NCBI GenBank assembly: GCA_959347315.1
Contig: OY365810.1
Location: 22,287,815-22,351,814, forward strand
DNA from: Bimastos eiseni
Lineage: Eukaryota > Annelida > Clitellata > Crassiclitellata > Lumbricidae
DNA: 64,000 nucleotides
Direction: 5' to 3'
Position 1 is the first letter of the stretch; each line of letters opens with the position of its first letter. The translations under genes were made by a program, and so were the position numbers. This document shows positions 11,226-22,290 of this stretch, piece after piece. Under the pieces are notes generated by a model that searched no databases, was not told where the DNA came from, and saw only the letters and a list, made by a program, of their open reading frames with translations.

Positions 11226-11748
11226 TCAGGGTGTTTGTGTGTTGGAAAAGAACAATCTTAAGGCAGGGACTGTGGAAGACAGTTCCAAGCTGAAGGGCCA
11301 ACATAGGCAAAGCTCTGCGACTGGGCCGTGGCAGAGCGCATGCACGGAACAACAAGAAGGCCGCGAGTGGAAGATCGCAAGGAAGCCTTTGCAGGTGGAG
11401 GACACCGAAGTGCAGAAAGATCTTAGGTATGTCGATCGGGGCCACCAAAGTAGGTAGTTGAGCATGAAGGAAATGGTTTTAAACTGTATACGCTGTTGAA
11501 CAGGGAGCCAATGACGTGTGTCCCAAATGACGCATGAAATATTGGCAAATGTTGGAATATCAATCAGACGAGCAGCGGCATTAAGAATAGACTGAAGTTT
11601 GAGAGAATTTGCGGAAGAACGACCTATGTAAACAGCATTTCCGAAGTCCACCCGAGTAATGATTACGTCGTGTGAGAGGTAGCTATATAGTGGCGGGCGT
11701 CGCAAAATATACAGACACGCGGTGAGTCCTAGGGATAGGCCTACCACT
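11226..11748 (-). mobile_element. CR1/L2-like LINE reverse transcriptase C-terminus, decayed
   Basis: The minus-strand translation shows the familiar order of LINE RT thumb landmarks: VDFGNAVYIG (from a SRLDYCNSLLYG-type block), LQSILNAAARLI, then DTRHWLPVQQRIQFK. After that the match continues in degraded form through CHGPVAELCLC. Frame changes and the missing palm domain show a dead, 5'-truncated copy. Confidence 0.7.
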
Positions 11749-11822
11749 TATTAGTCGTGCAGCAGAACAAAGGACTCGCTCCAGCCTCCCAATAGGCCTA
11801 CGTGTCCATTGGATGTCAGCAT

Positions 11823-12914
11823 CAGAGGTGCAACAAACGGAGGGCAGAGAGCACCGGCCCCAGTTTTTAAAATGGGAGCCGGCAAGGGCCCCCAGTTATA
11901 GTGCTAATTGCTCCCCCAGTGCCCCCAAATCTGTTCTATTTTAAATGTTTTTTCCAATGCACTCGCTTTTTATATTTAATGATCGTGGGTGAATAAATCT
12001 TCAACAACTCAAGTTTGTTTATACGATTTGTTCTTACTTATTGCGGGTAGGCCAATAAAATAAACCTGTCATTTACAAAGGAGAATAGGAGCCTAATACA
12101 AGTTTGGCTATTCATTCATCCATAATCAATCACATTGTTCCTACCCAAATACAGAAAATTGCTTGACAGTAGAATATTCATATTGCCTAAAGAAATGGTC
12201 TAGTGGTTGGTCTACAATCATAAAGCCCCAAGAGTGAGTGAGGAATGGAATTCCGCCTTCATATGCAGAGGCCAAGGAAATTATGTTGTACTTCAAATCT
12301 TCATAGCAATCTCAAGGTTAGCTCAGCTCATGTACTGCTCTTCCACCTAAATCTCAACTTTTTTTTCCAATTAAGAATCGACTTATTGAATTTTGACATT
12401 TGTAATCACCAGTCAAATGAACTCGACCATCATATAGCCACATTATAGTTGTTTGTAGTCATTGATCAAACATCAAATTTTCATAAAAACTGTGGCATAT
12501 TAAGTAAGTAATTGTGAAGGCGCATATCAATATTAGACCAAAATAACTTACACGTTGACATGAATCTTGCAGCAAGCTAAAGTCAAAATTAATTTGGCAT
12601 CCAGCCGTTGCCCTGTTGCAAGCTTCATGATGATGGAATAGATTAATTCGCATGCAATTTTACTGTACATTGCACAGAATATTACTACTATAGTGTAGGC
12701 TACACCTTAAAAGTACCCTGCATTTCTTATTTCTATGGAGTAATAATAACAAGATGACTTCTGTTAAGATAATTTGTGCTCCTCCCTATTTTTTTATAGT
12801 TATGGGGGCAAAACTCAAAAAGTGCGAGGCCAACATTTTTTTTGCATTTTGCCCAGTATTTTATAAATTTCTTGTGCCCCCCCCCCCAATTTTCAAAAAT
12901 TTGTTACACCTCTA
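11823..12914. mobile_element. hAT element, 1092 bp, non-autonomous
   Basis: The terminal repeats are CAGAGGTGCAACAAA and, on the reverse strand, TAGAGGTGTAACAAA. Flanking 8-mers GTCAGCAT and GTCAGAAT differ at one base, fitting an old 8-bp target duplication. The interior contains C-rich and T-rich stretches and no transposase frame. A shorter relative with the same ends lies at 30935-31218. Confidence 0.65.
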
Positions 12915-13375
12915 GTCAGAATAAATGTTAAGAGACTAGTGACAAAAGTAGATGCGACATTGCAGGGGAGAGACCAAGAGATGACATGAAATTGACATAG
13001 CTGGTAGCAGCAGTCATGGGAAACAGTGTTGATTTGATGAGCGAAAGTAAGTTCTTCGTCAAGAATGACACATTAGAAGTTAGTACGCCCTAGATCCCGG
13101 AAAGAGCAAGACAATGAGAAATTGGGATAGTGGGTCGAGAGACCATCCAGGTAAAGTTCAGCTAGCACCACATAACCTAAAAATTTGATATTTTTTATTC
13201 ATTTAATCTGGGTGAATCATTTGTTGAGCTGGGAGATGCCGCTTACAACTTAGGTTTGTCCAAAATGGCCAGTGAGAGACAAGGTAGAATTATTCTACCA
13301 TGTCCTTTACTGACCAAGTACACAATATTTGAAAGTCATCATTATGTTCAGTCGCAACAACACCAAATGAAGCAT
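12915..13375. other. No recognisable gene
   Basis: A short anonymous stretch between the 1.1-kb hAT element and an RT fossil. It may belong to an unrecognised repeat. Confidence 0.35.
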
Positions 13376-13480
13376 TATGTGCCCATGTCTGCTAGGACAT
13401 CTCTGGCAAATGAATTTGTTTCAAGTCACCTAAATTATTGCAATTCGCATCTTACTGGCATCAACAGGTCACATTGTGCA
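13376..13480 (+). mobile_element. Small LINE reverse transcriptase fossil
   Basis: The plus-strand reading includes ANEFVSSHLNYCNSHLTGI, the block that in CR1/L2-type RTs reads like VSSRLDYCNSLL. Only about 35 codons are recognisable. The downstream HWLPV block was not found, so this is a fragment. Confidence 0.5.
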
Positions 13481-14050
13481 AGAAATAGTTTTCACAAGAT
13501 AATCAAAAAGCTTCAATTAAAAATTGTTTTACAAACATTGCTAAATATTGAGACTGTTGTGGTAGACAGGTGATGTGACATCACCTGTCATCACTCCTCA
13601 TTTTCAGCTGTGCACGGTTCTTAAAACTTTGCAATGTCTCATATCAACTCTAGATTGATATCTGTTGGTTTAGCTCTACAAGCGCAAAAGCGTGCCACAA
13701 GTGACGTAATTTTATCTAGTTATCTGGGCATTGTCTGCATATCGTTCAACCTTCATGTTGCAGATGAACTTTTAACGTCATTAACATTAGCACAATTCTT
13801 TTTACAAACTACAAACAAAACAGGAAACTTCCTTGCTCACAGCAACAAAGAATAGTGCAAGTGATGACCACGATTCCAAATTAAGAAATTTTGTCAAACT
13901 TGATTTTGAACAATTCTCATACTTAGAGTATTTACAGACATTTGTTTTAATTTCATGGAAGAACTCAGTTAGCAACACACACATAGTAACAGTCAATTAA
14001 TCAGACACAATTACAGTTAGTACATCAAAGCCAAAAGAGAATGACCTTGA

Positions 14051-14816
14051 TTAGCTTTTCCTTTTACTACCCATAGAACTACTTTTTGTAGGCACTTTTG
14101 AATTTTCTTTCGACGTATCTGAATTTTTTGTTGCTGCCGTCTGTTCACTGGTCACAGGGGGGTCATCGCTGGTCACGTCATTGACTCGTAGAACCTCGAT
14201 CAGCGCATTGTCCACATTTTCTAAAGCAATATTTGCAAACACACTCATGTCTGGCAGAATAACCCTTAATAGTTTTGCAACATTACTACGCAAGCTGTTC
14301 AAATGCTGAACTGCATTTCCTGGATCCTCTGGAAGCAGGGTCTGAGTTCTCACGCTCCGTTTGCTCTTGGTAGGCTCAGGTGGGACATCCACGCTTCGTG
14401 TGCTCTTGGTTGGCTCAGGTGGGACATCCATTAAACTTACATTTGTTTCAGAGTCCTTACTAGTGCTACTTTTGCTCTTTACTTTCTTTGAAGCTGACAC
14501 TTTGTCTCGTGACCCTTTTGTGCTCGGGGTATTCTCTGCTGGAGCTTCTCTATTTTCGCAGTTGATTTCTGGTGCTGAAGACAATTCAATTGGCAATTCA
14601 CCATCAGAGTGTTCAGGTTCTGAGTCAATGACAATGACGTCCCCAGTGTCCCTGGACTTCCTTGGTAATTTTACTATCAAATTTGGCTTTACATCGCGTG
14701 TGTCATCATCGTCTTCAACAACTGCTGCTTCTGGAAGTGAGACATTATTTGCAGCACCATTCTGGTTACAACGCTTCTTTGAGGTTTGTGGCGTATCTTC
14801 GTATGCTTTGCGTTTC
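14051..14816 (-). CDS. MORC3-like protein, terminal exon
   Basis: The minus-strand exon begins after an acceptor (TTACAG) at 14817 and stays open for about 254 codons to a stop at 14051. The incoming phase (one base, completing AA|G) matches the donor of the exon at 17069. It begins with a basic nuclear-localisation stretch (KRKAYEDTPQTSKKR). Then comes DVIVIDSE, a textbook SUMO-interacting motif. Next is a Ser/Lys-rich region with two tandem copies of DVPPEPTKS(T/K)RSV. A helical segment follows (LNSLRSNVAKLLRVILPD...NALIEVLRVN), resembling the conserved C-terminal helix of MORC3, and the tail ends SKRKS. MORC3 acts in nuclear bodies and gene silencing. The weak acceptor pyrimidine tract is the main uncertainty. 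Confidence 0.75.
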
Positions 14817-14977
14817 CTGTAACATCAGAATCCAGAGACGAGGTGAACTGTAGGGCATGTATGCAAACAGACTCTGCCATGCTGTCTTATAAGGGACTAT
14901 CTGTTTAATATGTACACAGAAATCAGAATAAATTTGCCGGCTCCATCTCCCTGTAAATACATTAACTTTCTTTACAC

Positions 14978-15724
14978 CAGCGGTTCCCAGATTTATTTTG
15001 TTGTATCTCCAAACTATAAAAAATATTTTTGTGCGTACCCCAGCAGAAAAAAACTTGTCAGAAAGGTTCTTTGGTAATTTATTTAAATACAATAGACTAT
15101 TAGAATATTCGTTATAATACAATTAATTAATTTTGCTAAATTAATTATATTACAATGTACACAATAAAAGTTATTTAATTGAAAATTCTCCTATTCTATT
15201 TCATATCTTTTTGACTACCATGCAGATAGGTGACCTTTAATTAATCAGGTCAACATGGGAGTTTAATAGTTTTAATGCAAGCACGGGGCTTGTCTCAGAT
15301 TGTGCGCAATAATATTTTCCATTTTGCATTATCAGGCTTTATTAATGTCAGTTTTAGATGTGAGTCTGGCTCAAGTTCAAGATTCGATCTGTATATTCTA
15401 TTTTTCAATACAAGCATCGCAGAGAATCCAGTTTCAGAGATATGATGTACTGAAGGGAATCAAAAACTTTAGAACTCTGTCAGAAAGTAATCCATAAATA
15501 ATTCTGCTCTTCTTTTAAGCCAAAAATCACTCAGCAAGTCCTTGTTGAATTCACTCCACAATCGACTATCACATGAAAGCTCTATGAATTGATCTCTTTC
15601 CTCTACAGAATAATTCTGCTGGTAATCAACCACGGAAAATGAATTTCTTATCTTTCCTTGCGTACCCTTTGGCAACAGCTGGCGTACCCCTAGGGGTACG
15701 CATACAACTGGTTGGAAACCGCTG
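14978..15724 (-). mobile_element. hAT transposon remnant with transposase C-terminus
   Basis: The ends are CAGCGGTTCCCAG and, reverse complemented, CAGCGGTTTCCAAC. Perfect 8-bp duplications CTTTACAC flank it (14970-14977 and 15725-15732). The minus strand encodes the C-terminal dimerisation region of a ZBED5/FAM200-type hAT transposase: QFIELSCDSRLWSEF, then in another frame VLKFLIPFSTSYL, then ETGFSAMLVLKNRIYRSNL and HLKLTLIKPD. At least two frameshifts disable it. At 747 bp it lacks most of the transposase. It sits in the last intron of the MORC3-like gene, on the same strand. Confidence 0.85.
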
Positions 15725-15732
15725 CTTTACAC

Positions 15733-17068
15733 CACCCAACACCTGCATAAATGTGTGGGTGGGGGCCATGGAGTAATAGATAACCCACTGGGACGCCGAG
15801 CTGAGGAACCTAGTTCGAGACCCGTATTCTCCGTATTAAGGTTGACTAGCCCTTCCTTAGCGAGGCAGCGGCCTTAGTTACATTTGATGCATAAAATCAT
15901 TAACGGCGCATTGCATGGCTGCCGACAGTTAAATTCGATTCCTGAAATAACTTGTCATCATTCGTTCATACTATGTCTGTAATCATAGAAAGAGTCAGTC
16001 TGATACCGAAACTTGTTTTCTGGACTTCGCAATGCCGAATGATGATGGAGTTTTGAGAGGTGAGCAGCCCAATAGTTTTATTTGTTTTTCTTTTTGTAAT
16101 TTATTGATAGTTGTAACTTAAAACAATTGTGACTACCTTGTTTGAAAGTAATTTCTGGTTATTTACAATCAATTCATTCAGGCAAACATTATATAATGAC
16201 AATTGTTTCATCGAGAAATGGTTGTGGCAATTGATCAGCTGTTGAGAATGAGTGATTCTTTTTCTCATTCAGCCTATCAAACTCAGAATTAACGATTTGT
16301 TCTTTTTTTAGGCATCATCTACATCTGTTGAAGTTACAACCACAGCCGATAGCATCAGAGAGAGAAGCAGTTGGTATCAAGGTTGTGATTATGCCCATAG
16401 TCGAGGTCACAGTCAAGGTCATGTTCACAAAGATCAGCATCCAGGTGATGAATTTTGGCGGAACATCACTAAACCGACCGACAACTTCTGACAATGAGCA
16501 ATGGAACTGGCAAAAAGAGATTTTGTTAAGGAGGATATTCCTTTTGCTGGGATAGCAAGACATTCAGACAGATGATGTGATTGCACAGCATGCAAACCCA
16601 CCAGACGATGCTCTAGTACCAGATTCTGGCAGGCACCCTCCTCCTTTTCCAGGTTGCTTGACTAGCATTTTCCACTCAGTGCACATGTTAGTAGAAGATG
16701 CAGAGTCTGTGCCAAGCATAAATCGATTGATTGGAAATACAAAGACATTAGGATTGTGACCTGTTGCAAAAAAACACATTGTTGATTTCTGCATCGTTGA
16801 ATGCTGCATGTTGGCATTCTAAAGCCACTATATAAATGAAGTTTCATTCACAATAAAATATTAGTTTCACAGCCAGAAGTCTGCCGATTCAAAAAATATA
16901 TGCTTTATTATGCTTAGATATAATCGATGGTGCTCTATTGTTGTTCCACTACATCAGATTACTAATTTTCCGAGAAATCAATTCGGGCGGGAATGGGTTA
17001 AGTAACATGTTAAACAGTGAGCAAGCATATCTATTAAAATGTTGAAATTCAACAAACGTTAAACCTAC
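15733..17068. other. Intron of the MORC3-like gene; possible piggyBac fossil
   Basis: No host exon recognised. The plus-strand text near 16500-16560 reads DFVKEDIPFAG in one frame, similar to a piggyBac transposase block. At 16991-17001 GGGTTAA resembles a piggyBac end. The matching left end was not found, so this is only suggestive. Confidence 0.3.
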
Positions 17069-17155
17069 TTTTGCTTTTTCACTTGCTTTTCATAAGTGGT
17101 TCCTTGCTCAATAAGAGCATCTTTATCTTCTGGTTCTTCCTCAATTTGACACTGA
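17069..17155 (-). CDS. MORC3-like exon: post-CW linker
   Basis: An 87-nt minus-strand exon between a GTAG acceptor and a GTAGGT donor. With the two bases left by the CW exon it begins with Asn, giving the join DPTHN|QC. It then reads QIEEEPEDKDALIEQ and GTTYEKQVKKQ. Vertebrate MORC3 has the same order after its CW finger: a fourth CW cysteine, an EEPED acidic stretch and a TYEK motif. The Cys at its second codon supplies the last zinc ligand. Its outgoing phase (AA|) joins directly to the terminal exon. Confidence 0.8.
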
Positions 17156-17479
17156 CTACACAGTTCAAACATCAAAAGGAGACAAAATATATAGCAATCA
17201 TTTATAAATTGACATTTTTGACTCAGATGTTACTGTACACTATTCCCTCAATGAGCCTAGCAAAGAACTAAAAACAGTAGCTTGGATATGTTGGAATGAT
17301 ACTAGCAGGTACAGTTGAGTTCATGAATGTCAAAGCTGGTCAGTATTCGAATGGATGACCATTGACATCTATGAAATATCACCTCAGATGGTGTCCACTA
17401 CACCCTCCATCTCGTTAAGAAAACTGTTTTGATCATATCATCCAAAAGAATAATAGTTCTTACTGAGATAGGTGCAGGA

Positions 17480-17735
17480 GAAGACATTGGAAGGAAACAA
17501 CACAAGATACTGAACCTTTGTAGATCTAGAAAGCTTTTGATAGAGTGCCAAGTGCCAACACTGAAAAATTCTAGATCAGAGTAGGATTCTGAATTAGCGC
17601 TCTTCTGTTTATCATAGTAATGGATGCTATATCGGAACATGTAAGAAGAGAGGTGAATGGGATATGCTGTATGCGGATGGTCTTATAGTGGCTGACGAGG
17701 AGGAGGCAAGGATACAGATATGTTTTATCATGATT
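17480..17735 (+). mobile_element. LINE reverse transcriptase palm fossil
   Basis: Plus-strand readings contain FVDLEKAFDRVP (RT motif A), then MDAISEHVRREVN, then DMLYADGLIVADEEEA, where the catalytic YADD has become YADG. Stops and a frame change separate the blocks. It lies in the intron between the CW exon and the post-CW exon of the MORC3-like gene, antisense to that gene. Confidence 0.7.
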
Positions 17736-18343
17736 ACCATGTATCTTACAACAACTACAAATAAAAAGAACTCAAAACTGATGACATGGGAATGCTCTTC
17801 CCCATCACTTCAAGGTTGCAACAGATCTCTGGCCAACAAACTGGATGAAAACTATCAACAAACCTTTGAGAAGCAAAACATATTCTTCTATGCTTGATCT
17901 TACTACAATTTTCTTGTCTGTCTCAACATCTGCCACACAGAAACGGGTTATAAGCCATTTATTTAACAACAAAGGGATGGACAGTCGACTAATCGGTACC
18001 CCTCAGTATGGACCTTGACACCTGTACTTAGACAGATGCAATTCCTCTCATGCCATCAGCAAACAAACTTTCACAAACTCAGGTTATAGGTGTGTGGAAT
18101 CACCTACTTTTATTTCTACACCCCTTGCATTTATTTGAATTCATCTGTCAGAAAAGGCTCAATTAGCCAACTCACCATCAACATTTAATTGCATAAATAT
18201 TCCTTGGAATAACACAAAACAAAATCTAGCTACACCTTGTACACACATTTAAATAAGTCTATGTAGCATTTAAAAGAGTCTCATTGGCTAGATTGTCACC
18301 CAGCATTAAACCTTCCCATGAATGGTCCGGCAAGACATCTTAC

Positions 18344-18478
18344 TTGTGTGTTGGATCTAAGTTGATATAACAGAACCATTTGTCTGGAAGGCCTGCTGAT
18401 GTCACTCCTTGGGGCATTCGACGCCACTTTAGACACTTAGGATTGTCACCCTGAGCCCAGATCCATGGAGTTGTTATC
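18344..18478 (-). CDS. MORC3-like exon: CW-type zinc finger
   Basis: A 135-nt minus-strand exon with a good acceptor (TTGTTTCTGTGTACAG) and a GTAAGA donor. It encodes WAQGDNPKCLKWRRMPQG, then LPDKWFCYINLDPTH, the CW signature with its Trp residues and central and third Cys. CW fingers read methylated histone H3K4. The first zinc ligand, Cys in canonical WVQCD, is Gly here (codon GGT, one base from TGT). It follows the exon at 20197 in phase, but a stretch of about 35-45 residues found in human MORC3 just before the CW finger was not located. Confidence 0.85.
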
Positions 18479-18626
18479 CTGTACACACAGAAACAATTGC
18501 CAAGTGTACTTATTTCACTCATCTAGTTATAGCATACACTGCCATGATAAATAGCAAGTCAACCAAAAACCAACCAAAAAACACAGTTTAACTACCAGGG
18601 ATGCTTCAACGGTAAACTTACTCATT

Positions 18627-18800
18627 CATTCATTCATTACGAGAATTTGTGTATAGCGTCTCTTCAAGGTGACTACTCAGAGGCTCCCAACCCCAAAGCG
18701 GCCAAATAAAATAGTCTTCAGATAAGAGAGGAATGCCTGAGAGGGACTTCTAGGAAGGGAGCGGAGAGTCAAAGGGCGGCCATTCCAAATCGAGGGGCTC
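18627..18800 (-). mobile_element. L2/CR1-like tail (SINE-like) with ATTC repeats
   Basis: The plus strand shows (ATTC)4 followed by ACTACTCAGAGGCTCCCAA. On the minus strand this is a unique block ending in a (GAAT)n tail, the usual 3' structure of L2/CR1-type LINEs and derived SINEs. A close relative lies at 51380-51570 in the same orientation. It is in an intron of the MORC3-like gene. Confidence 0.5.
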
Positions 18801-19086
18801 ACCACTTACATCAATTATCTGTCATAAAAAGATTTTCTGAGAATAGTAAGCTGATTTGGAATTGAAAAAATGCCTTTGCTTCACGTCTTCTGAGCAGCCA
18901 ATGCACGAACTAACACGAACACAGTCTAATTAAAATGTAGACTAAGAATATTTCTATCTCCATAGCACAAGCAGGTCCATGAAATCAGACAATCATTCCA
19001 TAAAAGTTCCTTGAGAACAAAACCTTGTAGGAATTTTGCTTCAAACTGTGTCACAATTTAAAACTACAAATAATTGTACAATATTA

Positions 19087-19660
19087 TGTGATGGGCTGGC
19101 ATAAAAGGTGCCATACCTGGAGTTTGACATTATACCATTTTTCAAACCATCAAATGATGAAGATTGCAAAAAGATATCTTGCACCATTCCATGATATACA
19201 CTTTTGAGTGAGACATGGTGAAATGCGTCAAATTCAAGTCAATTGACAATGAAAAGTTGTCATACTTTAGCATGCAATTAATTAAGGACCTTTCAAGTGT
19301 TACAGATGAAACTCTGCAGATCTATCATTATGTATTAATGAATATTATTAGTCAATAACACTATGCTACACTTCTCCAGTTATTTGTTTGACTTCAAGCT
19401 GCCTTGATAAGTACAAAATATTACCTATTTGTGGCATACTCATATATGATGCCCTTAAACAACCAGCTGCATATGTTTTCCCATAACTTTTAGTACACGC
19501 GGGTCGTTAAAGGGTTAACAAACATTAAAATATTTAACTTTTTGCAAAAATAGTAAAAATTATTAAAATCTGATGCCATGATTCTGAAGTTCAATATCGG
19601 TACAGTCCAAAACAGCAACAATAAATTTCTCCATAAAAGTCATTTTTGACGAAAAAACCA
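19087..19660. mobile_element. Dispersed MITE, truncated copy of the 62.7-kb element
   Basis: It aligns along most of its length with 62699-63289 in the same orientation. Shared landmarks are a GGCTGGCATAAAAGGTGCCAT start, AAACTCTGCAGATCTATCAT, CAAGCTGCCTTGATAAGTA and AAAATCTGATGCCATGATT. The right terminal repeat is missing. Near 19487-19518 it contains an extra segment ending GGGTCGTTAAAGGGTTAA, the end of a small piggyBac-like MITE also seen at 60892-60962. Confidence 0.7.
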
Positions 19661-20196
19661 AGATCTGAGGTAAGATGACTTGGCATATGCCTTTACTTCC
19701 TGTTCAGAATCCAATATCATCGAGAATGTGTAGACAGTAACAACCTTGGAAGCAGATAGATGTTTGGTCAACTGAAGAAAACAGCTAAGTTCTGCAGAAA
19801 ACTGGCCCAATGGGTAACATTGCAAATATTCACAAAGTAGATGACTGGCTACAGCACTCAAGACTCTGCTCATACTGTCATTGTGTATGAACCTTGAACA
19901 AGTCCCTCACTCGTCACAGACTCAGTGCCATTGATTGCTGCACTTAATAAATGCATAATAATAATAATAATATTGCAAAATAATAACTGTAGGAATATTG
20001 GTTCCAATACTGTCCAGCAACATTAAACATTGCACAGACATTTGAAAAAGTGTAACTAATGTTTATCTTTAAAATTGCATTCTACTTCAGTTAATTAGTT
20101 CACTAAATGATATGGACAGGTCTATGCTGTACACATTATTATTATTATAAGAAACAATCACACATGTAACAACCACAAAACATGCTCAGTGCATAC

Positions 20197-20294
20197 TTGT
20201 AACGATCTGTCTTGTTGAAGTCCTGTTTATTATGAATCGGTTCCAGAAAGTCTACCTCCACAACACCAACCACTCCCACACCCTGTCCGCTTAT
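20197..20294 (-). CDS. MORC3-like exon: end of ATPase transducer domain
   Basis: A 98-nt minus-strand exon with acceptor TTGATAG and donor GTATGC. It enters in phase 0 and leaves in phase 2. It reads ISGQGVGVVGVVEVDFLEP and then IHNKQDFNKTDRY, closely matching the MORC block [22 protein letters not shown]. The phase joins the preceding exon (ending CQKQ) without loss. Confidence 0.85.
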
Positions 20295-21069
20295 CTATCA
20301 AATCCAGAAAATTAAACACGGTTTATTTGCATGTACTTGCATAACAGAATTTCACATATTTCATAAATTGAAATCACAACAACTCTAATTTCCTATCCAA
20401 GAAAGCACAAATGTATCCATCTCTTAATTAATACACATTAATACAGTTACATGAATTTTTCTACGGCCAAATGTCACACGTCAGACCCATGTACTCAGCA
20501 TTCTAACATAAGTGGAACTTGAATGCAATGTAAATGATTTGTTATTAAAAAGACTACTTCTTAATCAATCAATCGAAATTCATTTTATTCGATTTTCATA
20601 AGATTGACACAACTACAATACAGCAACAACAAACTGTTTACGAGAGCTGACAGATTATTCCAAGGAGTCAGAAAATGTGGGATTAATGCTAATATTTGAG
20701 GCCAAGGCTATACTTAGGATGCACCAAATAGACTTATTAAAGAAGGTTCTCATTAAGGGCTCGAGGAATAAAGTTTATGCGCCAGTCTGAGCAGATCAGG
20801 GGAGAAAACCTTGATGCTTCCTTCACATGGCCCAATTGATCCGAGCCATTTCACTTGAATTGCATCCTAGCAGTCATATGATTCATAGCTGCATGATTTA
20901 ACTCCAATAATCTTGCAAACCCACCATAGCCTGGATTTTGATTTCTGCAATCTACTGTCTTTCCGCTGGATTAAGAGTTTCGATTCCAATTTCACACTCA
21001 GCAACAATCAACTTAGGAATGCACTTTTCGGTCTTTTGACCCCAAGAAGATTATGAGACAGTCTTTGTG

Positions 21070-21310
21070 AGTGTTGACAATTTATATTTCTGCACAGACA
21101 ATGATGGGCGAGCATGACCCAAAAACAGATTCATTACTCCTGAGCAAGATAGTCATCTTGTCACGCAATAGCAATGTACACTTTGTTACACAATGTTACA
21201 CTTTGTTACACAATAGCTATGTTTCACTTTGTTACACAATGTTACACTTTACGCTTTGTTACACAATAGCAAAAACGTCTTGTTACACAATAGCAATGTA
21301 CACTTTTTAG
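21070..21310. repeat. Tandem repeat around TGTTACACAATAGCAATG
   Basis: From about 21175 to 21306 a roughly 20-30 bp unit containing TTGTTACACAATAG / CACTTTGTTACACAATG is repeated about five to six times with length variation. The short frame over it is not coding. It lies in an intron of the MORC3-like gene. Confidence 0.7.
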
Positions 21311-21634
21311 TACTAATTGCATTAGAGCTCTACCTATATCACTTTTTGCATATTATGCCAAAAACATCCATCTGATTATTAGAATGGTACAGAATGAGTC
21401 AAAATGTTCCATTCCAAAATATAGACCTACTATCAAAACATATTTGATGCCTGTACATGCTGTGATACAAATGGTGGGTGGATTTCAAATATAACACAGA
21501 GCAGCATGACATCAGAGGGGGACAATGGACCATCAGGACATGGCATCATTAAGTCATCTGGTGAGTGGTGAGTCGTCAAACAAAGACATACTTTACATGT
21601 CAGCACACGAAACTGGATATGAATTTAATATAGC

Positions 21635-21830
21635 GATCTTTCAAGACGACTACTCAGAGACGCTAACGATCCAGGCCCGAGCAAAAGTCTTGAGATGTCT
21701 ACGAAATGTATCAGAGGGTACCCTAGGAAAGGAGTGGATGACCTTAGATAGATCATTCCTAAGCGCCTTTGTAGCGGTATGGCTGCGTTACGGCGCCATA
21801 TAAATCGTCTTTATTATTATTATTCCACGC
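21635..21830 (-). mobile_element. L2/CR1-like tail copy
   Basis: It shares ACTACTCAGAGACGCTAACG with the copy at 18660 and ends with CGGCGCCATATAAATCG and a short (TTA)n run, the recurrent GGCGCTATATAAA-type end of this window. An open frame of about 92 codons across it reflects the repeat and has no family match. Orientation is uncertain. Confidence 0.4.
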
Positions 21831-22078
21831 TGTAGAGCTAGTTCAGTAGAGCTAATGAAATACCCTGGGCAGCATCATTGTGTAATTAAATCAAATATTC
21901 GTAATTGTGTATATGTCCATCGTAATCACCTTTCAGGAAATACAACTCTTCAGAACTTGTTGTCCAGTGTTAATAAGATTTAGGTGAATCGCACAAAGAG
22001 CAGCAGATCAACATGGACGCTGGATCGACTCCCGCTACCCTTCCAGAGGTCAAATCAGTCTTTCTTTCGCTACCCTGG

Positions 22079-22122
22079 CATTGGTAACATTGGCATTGGT
22101 AACATTGGCATTGGTAAAATAT
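22079..22122. repeat. Three copies of a 15-bp unit GGCATTGGTAACATT
   Basis: Three near-identical 15-mers in tandem, just outside the MORC3-like exon at 22180-22290. In the minus frame they give CQCYQCQCYQCQ, which is not part of the spliced product. Confidence 0.85.
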
Positions 22123-22179
22123 GCAGTAGAACACAATCAAAGAGGCTGTAAAGTGACCATTAACAATCTGCACACAGAC

Positions 22180-22290
22180 CTGTTTCTGACATCCAACTCT
22201 TTCGTATGCCTTGATCAGTCGATTCTTGTTGTATAACATCATAACGAAGTCTTCATTAGATATACTAAAGCCAAGGATGATCTTCACTGG
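22180..22290 (-). CDS. MORC3-like exon: transducer segment with RLIKAYERVGC
   Basis: A 111-nt minus-strand exon (37 codons, phase 0 at both ends). It reads VKIILGFSISNEDF, then MLYNKNRLIKAYERVGCQKQ, matching the MORC GHKL transducer block MMYHRNRLIKAYEKVGCQ. The conserved Lys is the candidate ATP-contacting residue of the S5-like domain. The donor is GTCTGT, weaker than usual. The acceptor could be at 22291 or 4 bp further in. I chose 22290 because only that keeps phase with the exon at 23105. Confidence 0.8.

Noticed and set aside
15765..15870. tRNA-derived SINE head
   Set aside because: A TTCGAGACC B-box-like string is present, but no convincing A box at the right distance and no second copy seen.
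21525..21803. 92-codon plus-strand gene
   Set aside because: It overlaps a dispersed L2-like tail shared with 18.6 kb and 51.4 kb.
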